Source: CAZNPL01 sp964574815 (GTDB lineage: Bacteria > Planctomycetota > Phycisphaerae > UBA1845). Taken from it: 64,000 nt of DNA. Positions 49,940 through 58,761 of this stretch are shown here, one piece after another (within the stretch, counting starts at the first letter, position 1; every line of letters begins with the position of its first letter). A program made the translations under genes and the position numbers. The stretch spans positions 1 through 64,000 of the forward strand of contig CAZNPL010000002.1 of the NCBI GenBank assembly GCA_964574815.1, in the 5' to 3' direction. Below the pieces are notes generated by a model, which made no database searches, was not told the origin of the DNA, and saw only the letters and a list, made by a program, of their open reading frames with translations.

Positions 49940-50589
49940 GCACGATACGCATCGTCGTCGCGGACGATCATCGCATCCTGCGCCAAGGACTGCGCTCACT
50001 GATCGAGTCCGAGGAGGGTCTCGAAGTTGTGGGCGAGGTGGGCGACGGCCAAGCGGCCCTCGAGTGCATCGTGGCCGTCCGTCCGGATGTGCTGATCCTG
50101 GATATTTCGATGCCGAAGATGAACGGAATCGTCCTGTTGCAGCAATTGCGCAAGCAGCGCGGCGCTCCGCGGGTGCTCGTGCTCACCGCCCACGCCGACA
50201 CCGTGTATTTGCGCCAGATGCTTGCCGCAGGCGCTGCGGGTTTCGTCGTCAAGCGATCCGCGGCGGATGTACTGATCCAGGCGATTCGAACGGTTGCGAC
50301 AGGCGGAGCGTTTCTGGATCCTGCCGTGGCGGGCAAGGTTGCATCCGGTTTTGTGGAGCAGAAGAAGCTCCGCCTTTCGCGAGAGGGAGACGAACTCAGC
50401 GAGCGCGAGCAGGAGATCTTGCAGGAGGTGGCCCGCGGCTACTCCAACAAGGAGATCGCATCTCGCCTCGGCATCAGCGTCAAGACGGTCGAAACGCACA
50501 AGACCAACGTCAGGGACAAACTCGGGTTGCGCAGTCGAGCAGAGATGGTTCGATACGCCGTCCAACAAGGCTGGCTCAGCGACGACTAG
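49936..50589 (+). CDS. NarL/FixJ-family response regulator
   Basis: A 217-residue regulator. Receiver with VVADDH, phosphoacceptor Asp56 (LILDISMP) and TAH; C-terminal LuxR-type helix-turn-helix (SEREQEILQEVARG, NKEIASRLGIS, KTVETHK). Overlapping the kinase by four bases, it is its cognate partner. Targets are not visible. Confidence 0.92.
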   Translation: MSTIRIVVADDHRILRQGLRSLIESEEGLEVVGEVGDGQAALECIVAVRPDVLILDISMPKMNGIVLLQQLRKQRGAPRVLVLTAHADTVYLRQMLAAGAAGFVVKRSAADVLIQAIRTVATGGAFLDPAVAGKVASGFVEQKKLRLSREGDELSEREQEILQEVARGYSNKEIASRLGISVKTVETHKTNVRDKLGLRSRAEMVRYAVQQGWLSDD

Positions 50590-50729
50590 CAGTTTCCTTC
50601 GGGGACGGAGTCGTCCAAGGCGCGGGGGCCCGCAAGGATGAAGTGAGGGTGCAGAGTGTCAGGTGGCAGTGTTGAGACAGCGGGCCGAAGCCAACACCTC
50701 TTTCTTCCGGGTCGCAGTATTCCATTCCC

Positions 50730-50760
50730 GTGAGGGCGGAGGTACGAGGCTCCGCCTCAC
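50730..50760. terminator. Hairpin downstream of the NarL-type regulator
   Basis: GTGAGGGCGGAG pairs with CTCCGCCTCAC across an eight-base loop, with one bulged G. It could end the two-component transcript, though no T-run follows. Confidence 0.4.
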
Positions 50761-50868
50761 GCGATCCGGCTTCCTGCGACGTGGCGTGATGTTCACACGC
50801 GACGACCTACGTGTGTGGCGCCGCAGCCGGGGCGGTGCTGTGGGCGACCTCCCCGCCCGCATTGAAAG

Positions 50869-50886
50869 ATCAGGGGATTCCCTGAT
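50869..50886. repeat. Short perfect hairpin
   Basis: ATCAGGG-GATT-CCCTGAT, a 7-bp stem with a four-base loop, about 150 bases before the next start codon. Confidence 0.4.
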
Positions 50887-51033
50887 TCCGACTGCGATTC
50901 ACTGAGTCAGATTCCGAGTAAACCCCAAGGGAAGAACGCCGGTCTCAAACCCATAATCCGTTGCACTACCTTTGGGAGGGCGGAGTTGAACCTCAAGACG
51001 ATGGGTTTGGACTTTTCAGAAAAGGGAGTCATC

Positions 51034-51945
51034 ATGTATCGACGTGTTTCTGTTCGTTGTATCGCAACCGTGGCAGCCCTGGTGATGGGCCTGATTAACA
51101 CCCCGGCGCTGGCCGACACATTCACGTGCACCAGTGTCTGTAATTTCGGCCCGGGTGACGTTCTCGACAATCTTAACGTCAAGAACGGCGGAGTCGCGAC
51201 GCTTGATGGCATGCGCGTGACGGGCAGCATCGTCGTCGAGGACGGTGGGGTCTTGTTCCTCGTGAATGGCGTTGCCGTTGACGGAAATGTGCAGTCGTTT
51301 GGAGGGGCTGAGACAAGCGTTACGGACTCGGCGGTCGGGGGATCCATTCAGATCAAGAATACGCCGTTGATCGTCGTAGAGGCCAGCACGATGGAAGGCG
51401 ACCTTCAGCTCGAGGAGAACAATGCGACGTTTGCCGCTACGTTGATTCTATCCAACGTAATCGGCGGCAACCTCCAGCTTTACAAGAATAGCTTCGCCGG
51501 GTACGAGGTTCAACTCTCGTTCAACGAAGTGTACGGCAACTTGCAACTGGTGGACAACCGGGGCGGCACGATCGTGGTCAGTGACAACTTTGTCGAAGGC
51601 GCTTTGGAATGCCCCGACAATGAATCCGAGATCACCGGGAGCGGTAACGACGTTGGCGATCTGGAATGCGCGTATCTTCAAGAGGGAACACAGCCCGACG
51701 GCGGGATGGATCAGGGCACCGGCAGCGATACCCCGGATGGAGGCTCGGCCGGTGGAGGCGAGGTCGTCGATGACGACGGGGCAAACGTTTCGGACGATTT
51801 CGGTGACGACGTGATTGGTGATGACGCTTTAAGGAGCATTGATGTTTGCGGTGCCGGAAGTGGCGGCGCGGTGGCTTTGCTCACTCTCGGTTGGCTCATG
51901 TTCTCGGGATGCTGGATGACATCGCCTCGGACGCGCCGTCGTTAG
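51034..51945 (+). CDS. Secreted protein with C-terminal sorting signal
   Basis: A 303-residue exported protein. Signal peptide (cleavage ALADT), a body of Asn/Gly-rich right-handed solenoid-like repeats (GGNLQLYKN, YGNLQLVDN), an acidic Asp/Gly linker (PDGGMDQGTGSDTPDGG), then a tail of CGAG, a hydrophobic span and Arg-rich end. This tripartite tail resembles MYXO-CTERM-like or GlyGly-like sorting signals. Start at ATG 51034 after AAGGGAG. Function is unknown; surface attachment is likely. Confidence 0.65.
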   Translation: MYRRVSVRCIATVAALVMGLINTPALADTFTCTSVCNFGPGDVLDNLNVKNGGVATLDGMRVTGSIVVEDGGVLFLVNGVAVDGNVQSFGGAETSVTDSAVGGSIQIKNTPLIVVEASTMEGDLQLEENNATFAATLILSNVIGGNLQLYKNSFAGYEVQLSFNEVYGNLQLVDNRGGTIVVSDNFVEGALECPDNESEITGSGNDVGDLECAYLQEGTQPDGGMDQGTGSDTPDGGSAGGGEVVDDDGANVSDDFGDDVIGDDALRSIDVCGAGSGGAVALLTLGWLMFSGCWMTSPRTRRR

Positions 51946-52014
51946 GAGGCGAATGAGCCGCATACGGCGGGGCCTCGTATACGACGACCGTTGGTGCTAC
52001 AATCGCGGTCGGAG

Positions 52015-52515
52015 ATGAAATCGGCGACGACGATCCGGGAAATCGACTGGGCGGCGTGGGTCCCGCGAGAGCGGGCCACGCTGCTTTTTGTTGTCCGCAA
52101 CGGCGAGGTTCTGCTGATCCATAAGAAGCGTGGCTTGGGGGCGGGCAAGATCAACGGGCCGGGCGGCCGCATCGACGACGGTGAATCGCCGCTCGAGGCC
52201 GCGGTGCGCGAGGTGGAGGAGGAGTTGTGCGTCACGCCGTGCGACGTGACGGAGTCCGGAATCTTGCGGTTTCAGTTCGTCGACGGTTTTTCGATCCTCG
52301 TTCACGTGTTCAGGGCGTCTGATTGCGAGGGGATTCCGCAGACGACCGATGAGGCCGAGCCGCTCTGGATGTCCGTGGGTTGCATTCCGTACGATTTGAT
52401 GTGGGCCGACGACCGGTACTGGCTACCGTTGCTCATTGACGGCATTCACTTCGAAGGGCGCTTCATCTTCGAAGAGGATGAGTTACTTGATTATGAGGTA
52501 GAGACGCGGCGCTGA
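52015..52515 (+). CDS. Nudix hydrolase (MTH1-like)
   Basis: A 166-residue Nudix protein. The Nudix box spans 51-73 (G then five residues, E57, later REV and EE), with Cys72 where Gly is usual. The preceding RGLGAGKINGPGGRIDDGE resembles the MTH1 family, which cleans oxidised purine nucleotides such as 8-oxo-dGTP. ATG 52015 is used; a TTG at 51991 is an alternative. Isolated gene. Confidence 0.8.
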   Translation: MKSATTIREIDWAAWVPRERATLLFVVRNGEVLLIHKKRGLGAGKINGPGGRIDDGESPLEAAVREVEEELCVTPCDVTESGILRFQFVDGFSILVHVFRASDCEGIPQTTDEAEPLWMSVGCIPYDLMWADDRYWLPLLIDGIHFEGRFIFEEDELLDYEVETRR

Positions 52516-52644
52516 TATCCGCACGCTTCGCCGCACCGTTCGCTCGAGCTGGGCGACATCGTGGTTATGATCGGCTGCGTCCGATTGCCGGGCCGTCATC
52601 GCGCCGACGCTAACACATGTAGTCCAGACCTTGAATTGCACCAG

Positions 52645-54255
52645 ATGGAACTGGCTCGCGAGCTTCTGGCCAATCCCGTTGCTGTCACGTTTGTCGTGAT
52701 TGCGCTCGGCATGTTGCTGGGGCGCATCAAGATTGCGGGTCTGTCGGTGGGGGTGTCCGGCGTTCTTTTCACGGCACTGTTGTTTGGCCATTTTCGTTGG
52801 GCCGATCCGGATCCGTTGCAGGTGCTGGGTGACTTTGGCGTGGTCCTGTTCGTCTACGCGGTCGGTTTGCAGGCCGGCCCGAAATTCGTTCGCACCCTTC
52901 GGGCCAAGGGCTGGGCTCCTATTTCGGTGGCCTTGGCCACGATCGTGGGCGCGGCGGTCCTCTGCGGTCTGATCGGCAGGCTCGTCGGGCTGGAGCCAGC
53001 GGTGATCGTCGGTCTCTTTGCGGGGACTTTGACGAGCACTCCGGCGTTGGCGGCCGGTGTCGAGGCTTGTGACAGCCCGCTTGTGTCGGTGGCTTACGGC
53101 GTCGCGTATCCGGTCGGCGTTGTCGGCGTCGTCCTGTTCGCGCAGTTGGCGCCCAGAATGCTCCGCTCCCGACTTGAAGCCGACTCCGGGAGGCCTGATT
53201 TACCCTCAAGCGAGGCCGTTCACCGCCGCACTTTTGCCGTTCAAAACCCGGGATGTGTCGGACGGCGGATCAGCGAACTGAAACTGCGCGAGCTTGCGTC
53301 TGCGAGCATCTCGCGCGTCTTTCGCGGGGAGGACGTCCTCCCCTCAAGCGGCGACCCAAGACTCGAAGACGGCGACGTCGTTCTAGCCGTGGGTACAGAG
53401 GAACAACTGGATCGCCTTTCCCTGTTGATCGGACCACCCGTGCCGGCGGAGGTCGAGTTGCTTGAGTCGGCCAACGTAGTCGCACGTGATATATACGTGA
53501 CGGAGGCCGAATTCGCAGGGCGGAGTCTGCGTGAGCTAAGTGTGCGCGGCAGATTCAATGTCGTCATCACGCGAGTGCGGCGCGAGGACATCGAGGTTGT
53601 TCCGCGCGGCGACTTCGTGCCCGAGGTCGGTGACCAGATTCGCGCCGTAGGCTACGAGCCGGACGTAGTCCGATTCGCCCAGGCCGTCGGAATTGCAGAG
53701 CGGCGAATTCACGAGACCGGAATCCCATCTTTCGCCGCTGGCCTGGTAATCGGTCTGGTGCTCGCGTTCACGCCCCTTCCCGTCCCGTTCATCGGTGACG
53801 TCAAGCTGGGTTTGGCGGGCGGGCCGCTTTTCGTTGGTATACTGCTCGGACACTTCGGAAGAATCGGGCGGTTACGCGTTTATGTCCCGATGGCCGCGCG
53901 CTACCTGATGCGCGAACTGGGTTTGGTTCTGTTTCTGGTCGCGGCGGGCGTGCGAGCGGGAACGGAGTTATGGGGCGTGCTGCAATCGCAGGGCGTGGCG
54001 TTGGTCACCCTTTCGCTTCTTGTCGTGGTGTTCTCCATTGCGATCGGTTTCGGACTCGCGTTCTGGCTGTTTGGTCAGAGCGTGGCGAGCGCGCTCGGCA
54101 TGACGTGTGGTGCGATGACAAGCACGCCGGGATTGGGCGCCGCTGCAGCGCAGTTCGAATCGGACGCGCCTTCACTGGCCTATGCCGCGGTGTACCCTCT
54201 GGCACTCGTTGTTGTGACGGTCGGCGCTCAGTTTCTGGTACGCGTGCTGGCGTAG
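52645..54255 (+). CDS. AAE-type (YidE/YbjL-like) membrane transporter with RCK_C domains
   Basis: About 536 residues. Two bundles of membrane helices (about 5-170 and 370-535) flank two soluble RCK_C (TrkA_C) repeats, with GRRISELKLRELA and GRSLRELSVRGRF. The repeated helix motif 'G(T/A)(L/M)TSTP' (AGTLTSTPALAA and GAMTSTPGLGA) is diagnostic of aspartate:alanine-exchanger family proteins such as YidE and YbjL. Substrate is not known. The frame opens at 52561; Met 52645 begins the first helix. Confidence 0.8.
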   Translation: MELARELLANPVAVTFVVIALGMLLGRIKIAGLSVGVSGVLFTALLFGHFRWADPDPLQVLGDFGVVLFVYAVGLQAGPKFVRTLRAKGWAPISVALATIVGAAVLCGLIGRLVGLEPAVIVGLFAGTLTSTPALAAGVEACDSPLVSVAYGVAYPVGVVGVVLFAQLAPRMLRSRLEADSGRPDLPSSEAVHRRTFAVQNPGCVGRRISELKLRELASASISRVFRGEDVLPSSGDPRLEDGDVVLAVGTEEQLDRLSLLIGPPVPAEVELLESANVVARDIYVTEAEFAGRSLRELSVRGRFNVVITRVRREDIEVVPRGDFVPEVGDQIRAVGYEPDVVRFAQAVGIAERRIHETGIPSFAAGLVIGLVLAFTPLPVPFIGDVKLGLAGGPLFVGILLGHFGRIGRLRVYVPMAARYLMRELGLVLFLVAAGVRAGTELWGVLQSQGVALVTLSLLVVVFSIAIGFGLAFWLFGQSVASALGMTCGAMTSTPGLGAAAAQFESDAPSLAYAAVYPLALVVVTVGAQFLVRVLA

Positions 54256-54328
54256 TCCATTGCAGTTTTTGACCCCACAATGATGTGAACGGAATTCCCG
54301 ACGAGCGCAAGGCGCCGTGATCCTGAGC

Positions 54329-54355
54329 GGGCGACATTATCGACTATCGTCGCCC
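54329..54355. terminator. Hairpin between converging genes
   Basis: GGGCGAC (54329-54335) and GTCGCCC (54349-54355), a perfect 7-bp stem with a 13-base loop, between the ends of the transporter and the RnfD-like gene. May serve both directions; no T-run. Confidence 0.35.
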
Positions 54356-54408
54356 CAGGCCCCAGTCGCGGAATCACAGGTGTAGGATCAGGCCCTTCGC
54401 CCGTTTAA

Positions 54409-55323
54409 TCAGGTTGTCGAAGTCTTGCCGAAGCCGAAGGTCAGGAGCTTCCAGGGGCTGTTTTCCTCGATGCCCGACTTTGCGGCGATCCAATGATAGA
54501 CCGGCAGCATGGCCGTGTGGATGAAGAGGGAATAGAACATCGAGTAGCGGATCTCCATGTAGCGCATGATTCCGTCGAGGACGGCGATGGAGAGGCCCCA
54601 GAGTATGCGGCCTCGCGGCGTCGGCGGTGAGGCCTTGGGGTCGGGCAGCATGACGAAGGTGAACAGGGCGAACTCGGCCCCGGTCATCGGGCCGAGGGCG
54701 AAGACCATGCCGCCCTGGCCGAGGGCCATGCGGCCGAAGGCCATGAGTACGTAGCCGCCCATCCAGGCGAGCGCCAGCTCGAGGCGCTTCAGGCGTTTCA
54801 TCATCATCAGGCCGAGCGCGATGATCACCAGAGCGACGCGATAGTCGGCGCCCCATTGGGATCCCGGCGCGATGGTTGCGCTGAAAGGACATAGTAGAAG
54901 GACCGTGACCAGACCGAAGTTGGACGGGTTGAAGAAATGGCGCTTGCTGTCGCGGATGAGGTATTTCGAGAGGATGCCCCAGGCGGATGCGACCACGAAG
55001 ACGCGCCAGTCGTAGCTCTCCAGCAGGATGCCGATGCTCAGGCCGGTCAGATAGGCGCTCAGGGGGATGGTCACCTGGCGCCGGACGAAAATCATCAGCA
55101 AAAAGTCGAGTACAAGCGCGGTGCCGATGGCGGCCGTGAGCTGTACGGGGTCGCGGTTGAAGTAGTACGTCGTCTGGCCCAGGATGGTCCAGAGCGTTTG
55201 CGCGAGGGCCACCATGATCCGCGGGTCCTTGAGACTCGGGATCACTACCTGGAGCCCGCCGCTTTGGCGTGCCGCCAGAGCCGGCGCTTGCGCCGCAGAT
55301 TGTGGTACAACAGCGTCTGCCAT
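54409..55323 (-). CDS. RnfD/NqrB-like membrane protein
   Basis: A 304-residue protein with about nine membrane helices, related to RnfD and NqrB, the FMN-bearing subunits of ion-pumping electron-transfer complexes. Typical segments are KHFFNPSNFGLV and LPDPKASPPTPRGRILWG. No other rnf or nqr gene is nearby, so it is an orphan. It is the last gene of an operon with two exported proteins, with one two-base gap. A larger frame reaches 55611, but ATG 55323 starts the family sequence. Confidence 0.7.
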   Translation of the reverse strand: MADAVVPQSAAQAPALAARQSGGLQVVIPSLKDPRIMVALAQTLWTILGQTTYYFNRDPVQLTAAIGTALVLDFLLMIFVRRQVTIPLSAYLTGLSIGILLESYDWRVFVVASAWGILSKYLIRDSKRHFFNPSNFGLVTVLLLCPFSATIAPGSQWGADYRVALVIIALGLMMMKRLKRLELALAWMGGYVLMAFGRMALGQGGMVFALGPMTGAEFALFTFVMLPDPKASPPTPRGRILWGLSIAVLDGIMRYMEIRYSMFYSLFIHTAMLPVYHWIAAKSGIEENSPWKLLTFGFGKTSTT

Positions 55324-55325
55324 CG

Positions 55326-56396
55326 TCAATTCCACATAAACGCCAGGTCCGTCATCGGGTCGGTCAGGTTCGAGCGGGCACGGTCGAGCTCCGCCTCGAG
55401 TCGATCGAGGGCCTCCTCGTCGGACCAGCCGAAGCGACGCCGGACGGCTTCTTTCACGTCGGCTTCGTTCGACAGGTTCTGGGCGATCTGCCACCAGGAG
55501 CGGGCCACGCCCAGCCGGCCCGCTTTCACATAAGCGTCGCCCAGCGCGATCGCGAGGTTGGCCTGCAGCCGATCCGATCCGACGCCGAACTCCCGGCCGA
55601 TCGCGACGCATAGGCCGATGTCCCTTGCGGCCGCATCGGGCGGCGTCTTGTCGGACTCGGGCCAGACCAGGCGAGCCGGCCTGTGCAGATGGTTCATGCC
55701 GCGGGCGAAGAGGGCCGGCACGTAACCCGCGCCGTCGGCCTCGATCAATTCAGTGAGAATGTCGACTGCTTCAACGCTGGAAGGTGCCTTGATCTCGAGT
55801 GCCGGGAAGAGCAGCATTCGATCGACCCAGGCGAGGGCGAGTTGGATACGCACCTCGCGGGCGTCGTTCTCGCCGGCCAGTTCTTCAAAGAAGGCCACAG
55901 GCTCGTTGGCCAGGTGCGGCGGGAACTCCGGCGCCAGCAGCGCGCTTTGGTGAGACGACATCAGGTACTCGCGCTGCAATTCGAAGACGGCCATGCGGTA
56001 GGCGTTTCCCAGCGCGAGGTTGCTCGGCGCCCGACGCGCGCCGTCGCGCATCAATTCCAGGCCGCGAGCGGGGTCATCCCGTTCGATCAGTTCCAGGCCT
56101 TTGCGAACGAGTTGGGCCGCTTCGACCGTCTCTGTCGGAAGGTCCGACTCCTGCAGCGTGTTGGGCGGGTTGTTTCTGCGCACGTAGTCGTCGACGTGCT
56201 TGAGCCGGTCCAGGCCCGCGAGTCCACTGTCATTGAGAGAGAGCCCGCTCGGAGGAGTGGGCAGATCCAGCATCCCGACGCGCGAGAATGCGGCCAGCGC
56301 GATGGTCGCCAAGCCGACCGTGGCCACTGGCCAAAGCCAGCGCCGGCGGCGGGCCGGTGCGTGATTCTGAGAGACTGTTGCCGCTTCCTCGGTCAT
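55326..56396 (-). CDS. Membrane-anchored helical-repeat protein of unknown function
   Basis: A 356-residue protein with one N-terminal hydrophobic segment (about 20-40, WLWPVATVGLATIALAAF) and a helical body with TPR-like parts (GLELIERDDPARGLELMRDGARRAPSNLALGNAYRMAV). No catalytic motif recognised. Its ATG overlaps the CRTAC1 stop by four bases, and the RnfD-like gene follows at once, so the three are functionally linked. Confidence 0.65.
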   Translation of the reverse strand: MTEEAATVSQNHAPARRRRWLWPVATVGLATIALAAFSRVGMLDLPTPPSGLSLNDSGLAGLDRLKHVDDYVRRNNPPNTLQESDLPTETVEAAQLVRKGLELIERDDPARGLELMRDGARRAPSNLALGNAYRMAVFELQREYLMSSHQSALLAPEFPPHLANEPVAFFEELAGENDAREVRIQLALAWVDRMLLFPALEIKAPSSVEAVDILTELIEADGAGYVPALFARGMNHLHRPARLVWPESDKTPPDAAARDIGLCVAIGREFGVGSDRLQANLAIALGDAYVKAGRLGVARSWWQIAQNLSNEADVKEAVRRRFGWSDEEALDRLEAELDRARSNLTDPMTDLAFMWN

Positions 56397-58330
56397 AAAC
56401 TGGCCACCTCTTCCACCGGCTCCTCGATGACCGTCGTTCGATTCACCAACTCTTCGGCCCTGTAGCCCTCGAGCACCTGCCGGCGTCCGCTGGGCCAGTC
56501 GATCGTAACTCGCTTGATCTCCTGTTGATCGCCCAAGCCGAAGTGAAGCGTGTGTTCGGACTGGGAAGAGAATCCCATGCCGCCTTGAACCTCGCGGATT
56601 TGGATGCCGTCTTCGGTCTCGACCGTTACGCGCGCACCGACGGCAGTCGCTGTTGAGGCCAGCATTCGGTTGGAAATCAGGACGGGCGAGTCGGGCCGTC
56701 CGCGGAGCGCCAGGCGCAGATACGCGTTCGCGGGGGTTTCTGAGGTTTTCTTGGGGGCGGTGACGGATTGATTCACGTAGTACGTTGCGGGCGCGCCCTG
56801 GTTGGCGACGTACATATCCAGCAGCCCGTCCTGGTTGAAATCCGCCAGCGCGATGCCGCGGCCGTTGTAGCGATCGATGATTCCCGCACCTTCGGCTGCT
56901 TCGACGAATTGCGGCACGTTTCGCGTGTTGCCACGCGTGTTGCGCGGCCTTTGCATAAAGAGACGGCCGCGTTCGTGACCGGAGAGGTCGCGATCGCCCA
57001 TCACAGGCCAATCGCGAGCGTCGGCCGTCTGATTCTTGGTCTGCGTGACCATCTCCTGGATTTGATACCAGTAATTCCGCTCGGGGTGGCCGGTGACGAA
57101 ACCGTTGACGGTGTAGATGTCCATCAGGCCGTCGTTGTTGAAGTCGGCGAACTTGCCACCCCAGCCCCAGCCGCCGTCGAAGGTGCCGCTCTCCTGGGCG
57201 ATGTTTTTGAATCCCCGTCCGCCCGGGCAGGCCGGGTCGACGCAGTTCAGCCAGAGCATGTTGCCCTCGTCGGTCTTGTAGCGGCGCTCGAGGATGTTGG
57301 TCACATAGATGTCGAGATAGCCGTCGTTGTTCACGTCGGCAATGTCAACGTTCATTCCCTTCCACCAATCGTTGCCGATGCCGGGGTGGCCTTTGGGATC
57401 GACGACCAGTCGGAAGCGCGGCGGGTTCTCCGTTGCGCCGGTGTTGAGGTAGTACTCGTCAGGGCCGAAGTCGTTGGCCAGGTAGAGGTCGGGCCAGCCG
57501 TCGTTGTTGAGGTCGCCCGCACCGGTGGCGAGTGTCCAGCCGGTGAAGTCCAGCCCGACCGTGTCTGTCACGTCCTCGAACGTGCCGTCGCCGCGATTGC
57601 GGTAGAGCACGTTTCGGCCGCCGTTGTCGGCGTGGGTGAACGTCTCGTGCATGACGCGCGTCGTCACCGGATCCCAAAGGTCGTTGAGCACGTATTGGCC
57701 GGTTTCGGGATGAGGCACCGTCCGGGCGAAGTAGTTGCCGACGAGCAGATCGACCCGTCCGTCGCGGTCGAAGTCGAGAAAAGTGGCGGCGTTGGTGTAG
57801 CCCCAGAAGTCGGTGCCAGATTCAGCGCTGATGTCGATGAACGTGCCATCGCCCTGGTTGTGGAAGAGTTGATTGTGCTCGGCCCACTTGCCGACGTAGA
57901 GGTCCAGGTATCCGTCGTTGTCGATGTCGCCCCAGATAGCGTGCATCGACGCGCCCTCTGGATTTCCGCACGCCACACCGGCGTAGTCGGTGATGTCTTC
58001 GAAGGTCCCGTCCCCCAGATTGCGGAAGAGAACGTTGCGATCACCCCGGCCGGAATTGGTGACGTACAGGTCGGCGTCCCCGTCGTTGTCGTAGTCGGCC
58101 GCGGCCGCGGCCGCACCGACCGACGACAGCCAGGGCATGATGTTCTCGAAGGTCTCGTGGAGGCGGACCATGGTGTGTACGTTGCGGCAGCCGGCTTGCA
58201 GCGCCCGCTCGTCAAATCGGACGTCGGCCATTTTGACGGACTCAGCGCGCGGCATCACCCACGCCGCACCGGCGGCAAGCACCGTGGCCATCAGCGTCAG
58301 CCGGACGGCGGCGCTGGTGCGTGCACTCAA
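56393..58330 (-). CDS. CRTAC1-family FG-GAP/UnbV secreted protein
   Basis: About 645 residues. A hydrophobic N-terminus (signal or anchor) precedes many FG-GAP repeats with Ca2+-binding DxDxDG loops (YDNDGDADLYV, FDRDGRVDLLVGNYF, FNNDGLMDIY). The C-terminus is an ASPIC/UnbV domain (VGARVTVETEDG, GFSSQSEHTLHFGLG). The family is common in planctomycetes, Acidobacteria and Bacteroidetes; its role is not settled. TTG 58330 is used because AGGAGG lies seven bases upstream; the frame reaches 58408. First gene of the operon. Confidence 0.8.
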   Translation of the reverse strand: MSARTSAAVRLTLMATVLAAGAAWVMPRAESVKMADVRFDERALQAGCRNVHTMVRLHETFENIMPWLSSVGAAAAAADYDNDGDADLYVTNSGRGDRNVLFRNLGDGTFEDITDYAGVACGNPEGASMHAIWGDIDNDGYLDLYVGKWAEHNQLFHNQGDGTFIDISAESGTDFWGYTNAATFLDFDRDGRVDLLVGNYFARTVPHPETGQYVLNDLWDPVTTRVMHETFTHADNGGRNVLYRNRGDGTFEDVTDTVGLDFTGWTLATGAGDLNNDGWPDLYLANDFGPDEYYLNTGATENPPRFRLVVDPKGHPGIGNDWWKGMNVDIADVNNDGYLDIYVTNILERRYKTDEGNMLWLNCVDPACPGGRGFKNIAQESGTFDGGWGWGGKFADFNNDGLMDIYTVNGFVTGHPERNYWYQIQEMVTQTKNQTADARDWPVMGDRDLSGHERGRLFMQRPRNTRGNTRNVPQFVEAAEGAGIIDRYNGRGIALADFNQDGLLDMYVANQGAPATYYVNQSVTAPKKTSETPANAYLRLALRGRPDSPVLISNRMLASTATAVGARVTVETEDGIQIREVQGGMGFSSQSEHTLHFGLGDQQEIKRVTIDWPSGRRQVLEGYRAEELVNRTTVIEEPVEEVASL

Positions 58331-58761
58331 TGTGGACCCTCCTGACACATGGATGAACGACTGGTTTTCAGGACACCTTTGCCCGAACAAAGCCCGAAAG
58401 TTGAACACTGATCATACCACACCCGCCCGGGGGCATTCAAGGGGGTGTACGGCGAATGGCCTAGGAAGTTGTCACGGCAATCTGACTTCGCTTCAGTTGG
58501 CGTCTGTCGGTGAAATAATCTCGACAGCGGCCGCGGGAGCCAACCTCGAGAAGGGGCCGGTCGACGCTTGTGCTAAGCCGCGGAATTGGCCAAGAGGGAA
58601 ACGCGTACTGGGGAAAGGCATCCCGACGCGCCTGGACTGTTGAGCCGCAACAATCCCGTCCGACAAGCGGTGCGCCCCGCCGCGTTGCGGTTTGATCTGC
58701 ACGGCCGTACGATGCTCACGTCAGTTGTGCAATTGGCATCCCGGCCATCAGGAGAAGCGCG
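58331..58761. other. Divergent intergenic region
   Basis: About 430 bases between the leftward CRTAC1 operon and the rightward sugar-transport operon. It must hold both promoters, but no convincing -35/-10 pair, operator or gene was found. Confidence 0.4.

Larger units (their letters stand above)
50590..51033. other. Intergenic region with two hairpins
   Basis: No credible gene (an 80-codon frame at 50663-50905 has no family features). Hairpins at 50730-50760 and 50869-50886 are listed separately. A ribosome binding site for the next gene is at 51022-51028. Confidence 0.4.

Noticed and set aside
50663..50905. 80-codon frame between the NarL-type gene and the secreted protein
   Set aside because: Arg-rich and without homology signs; it runs through two hairpins.
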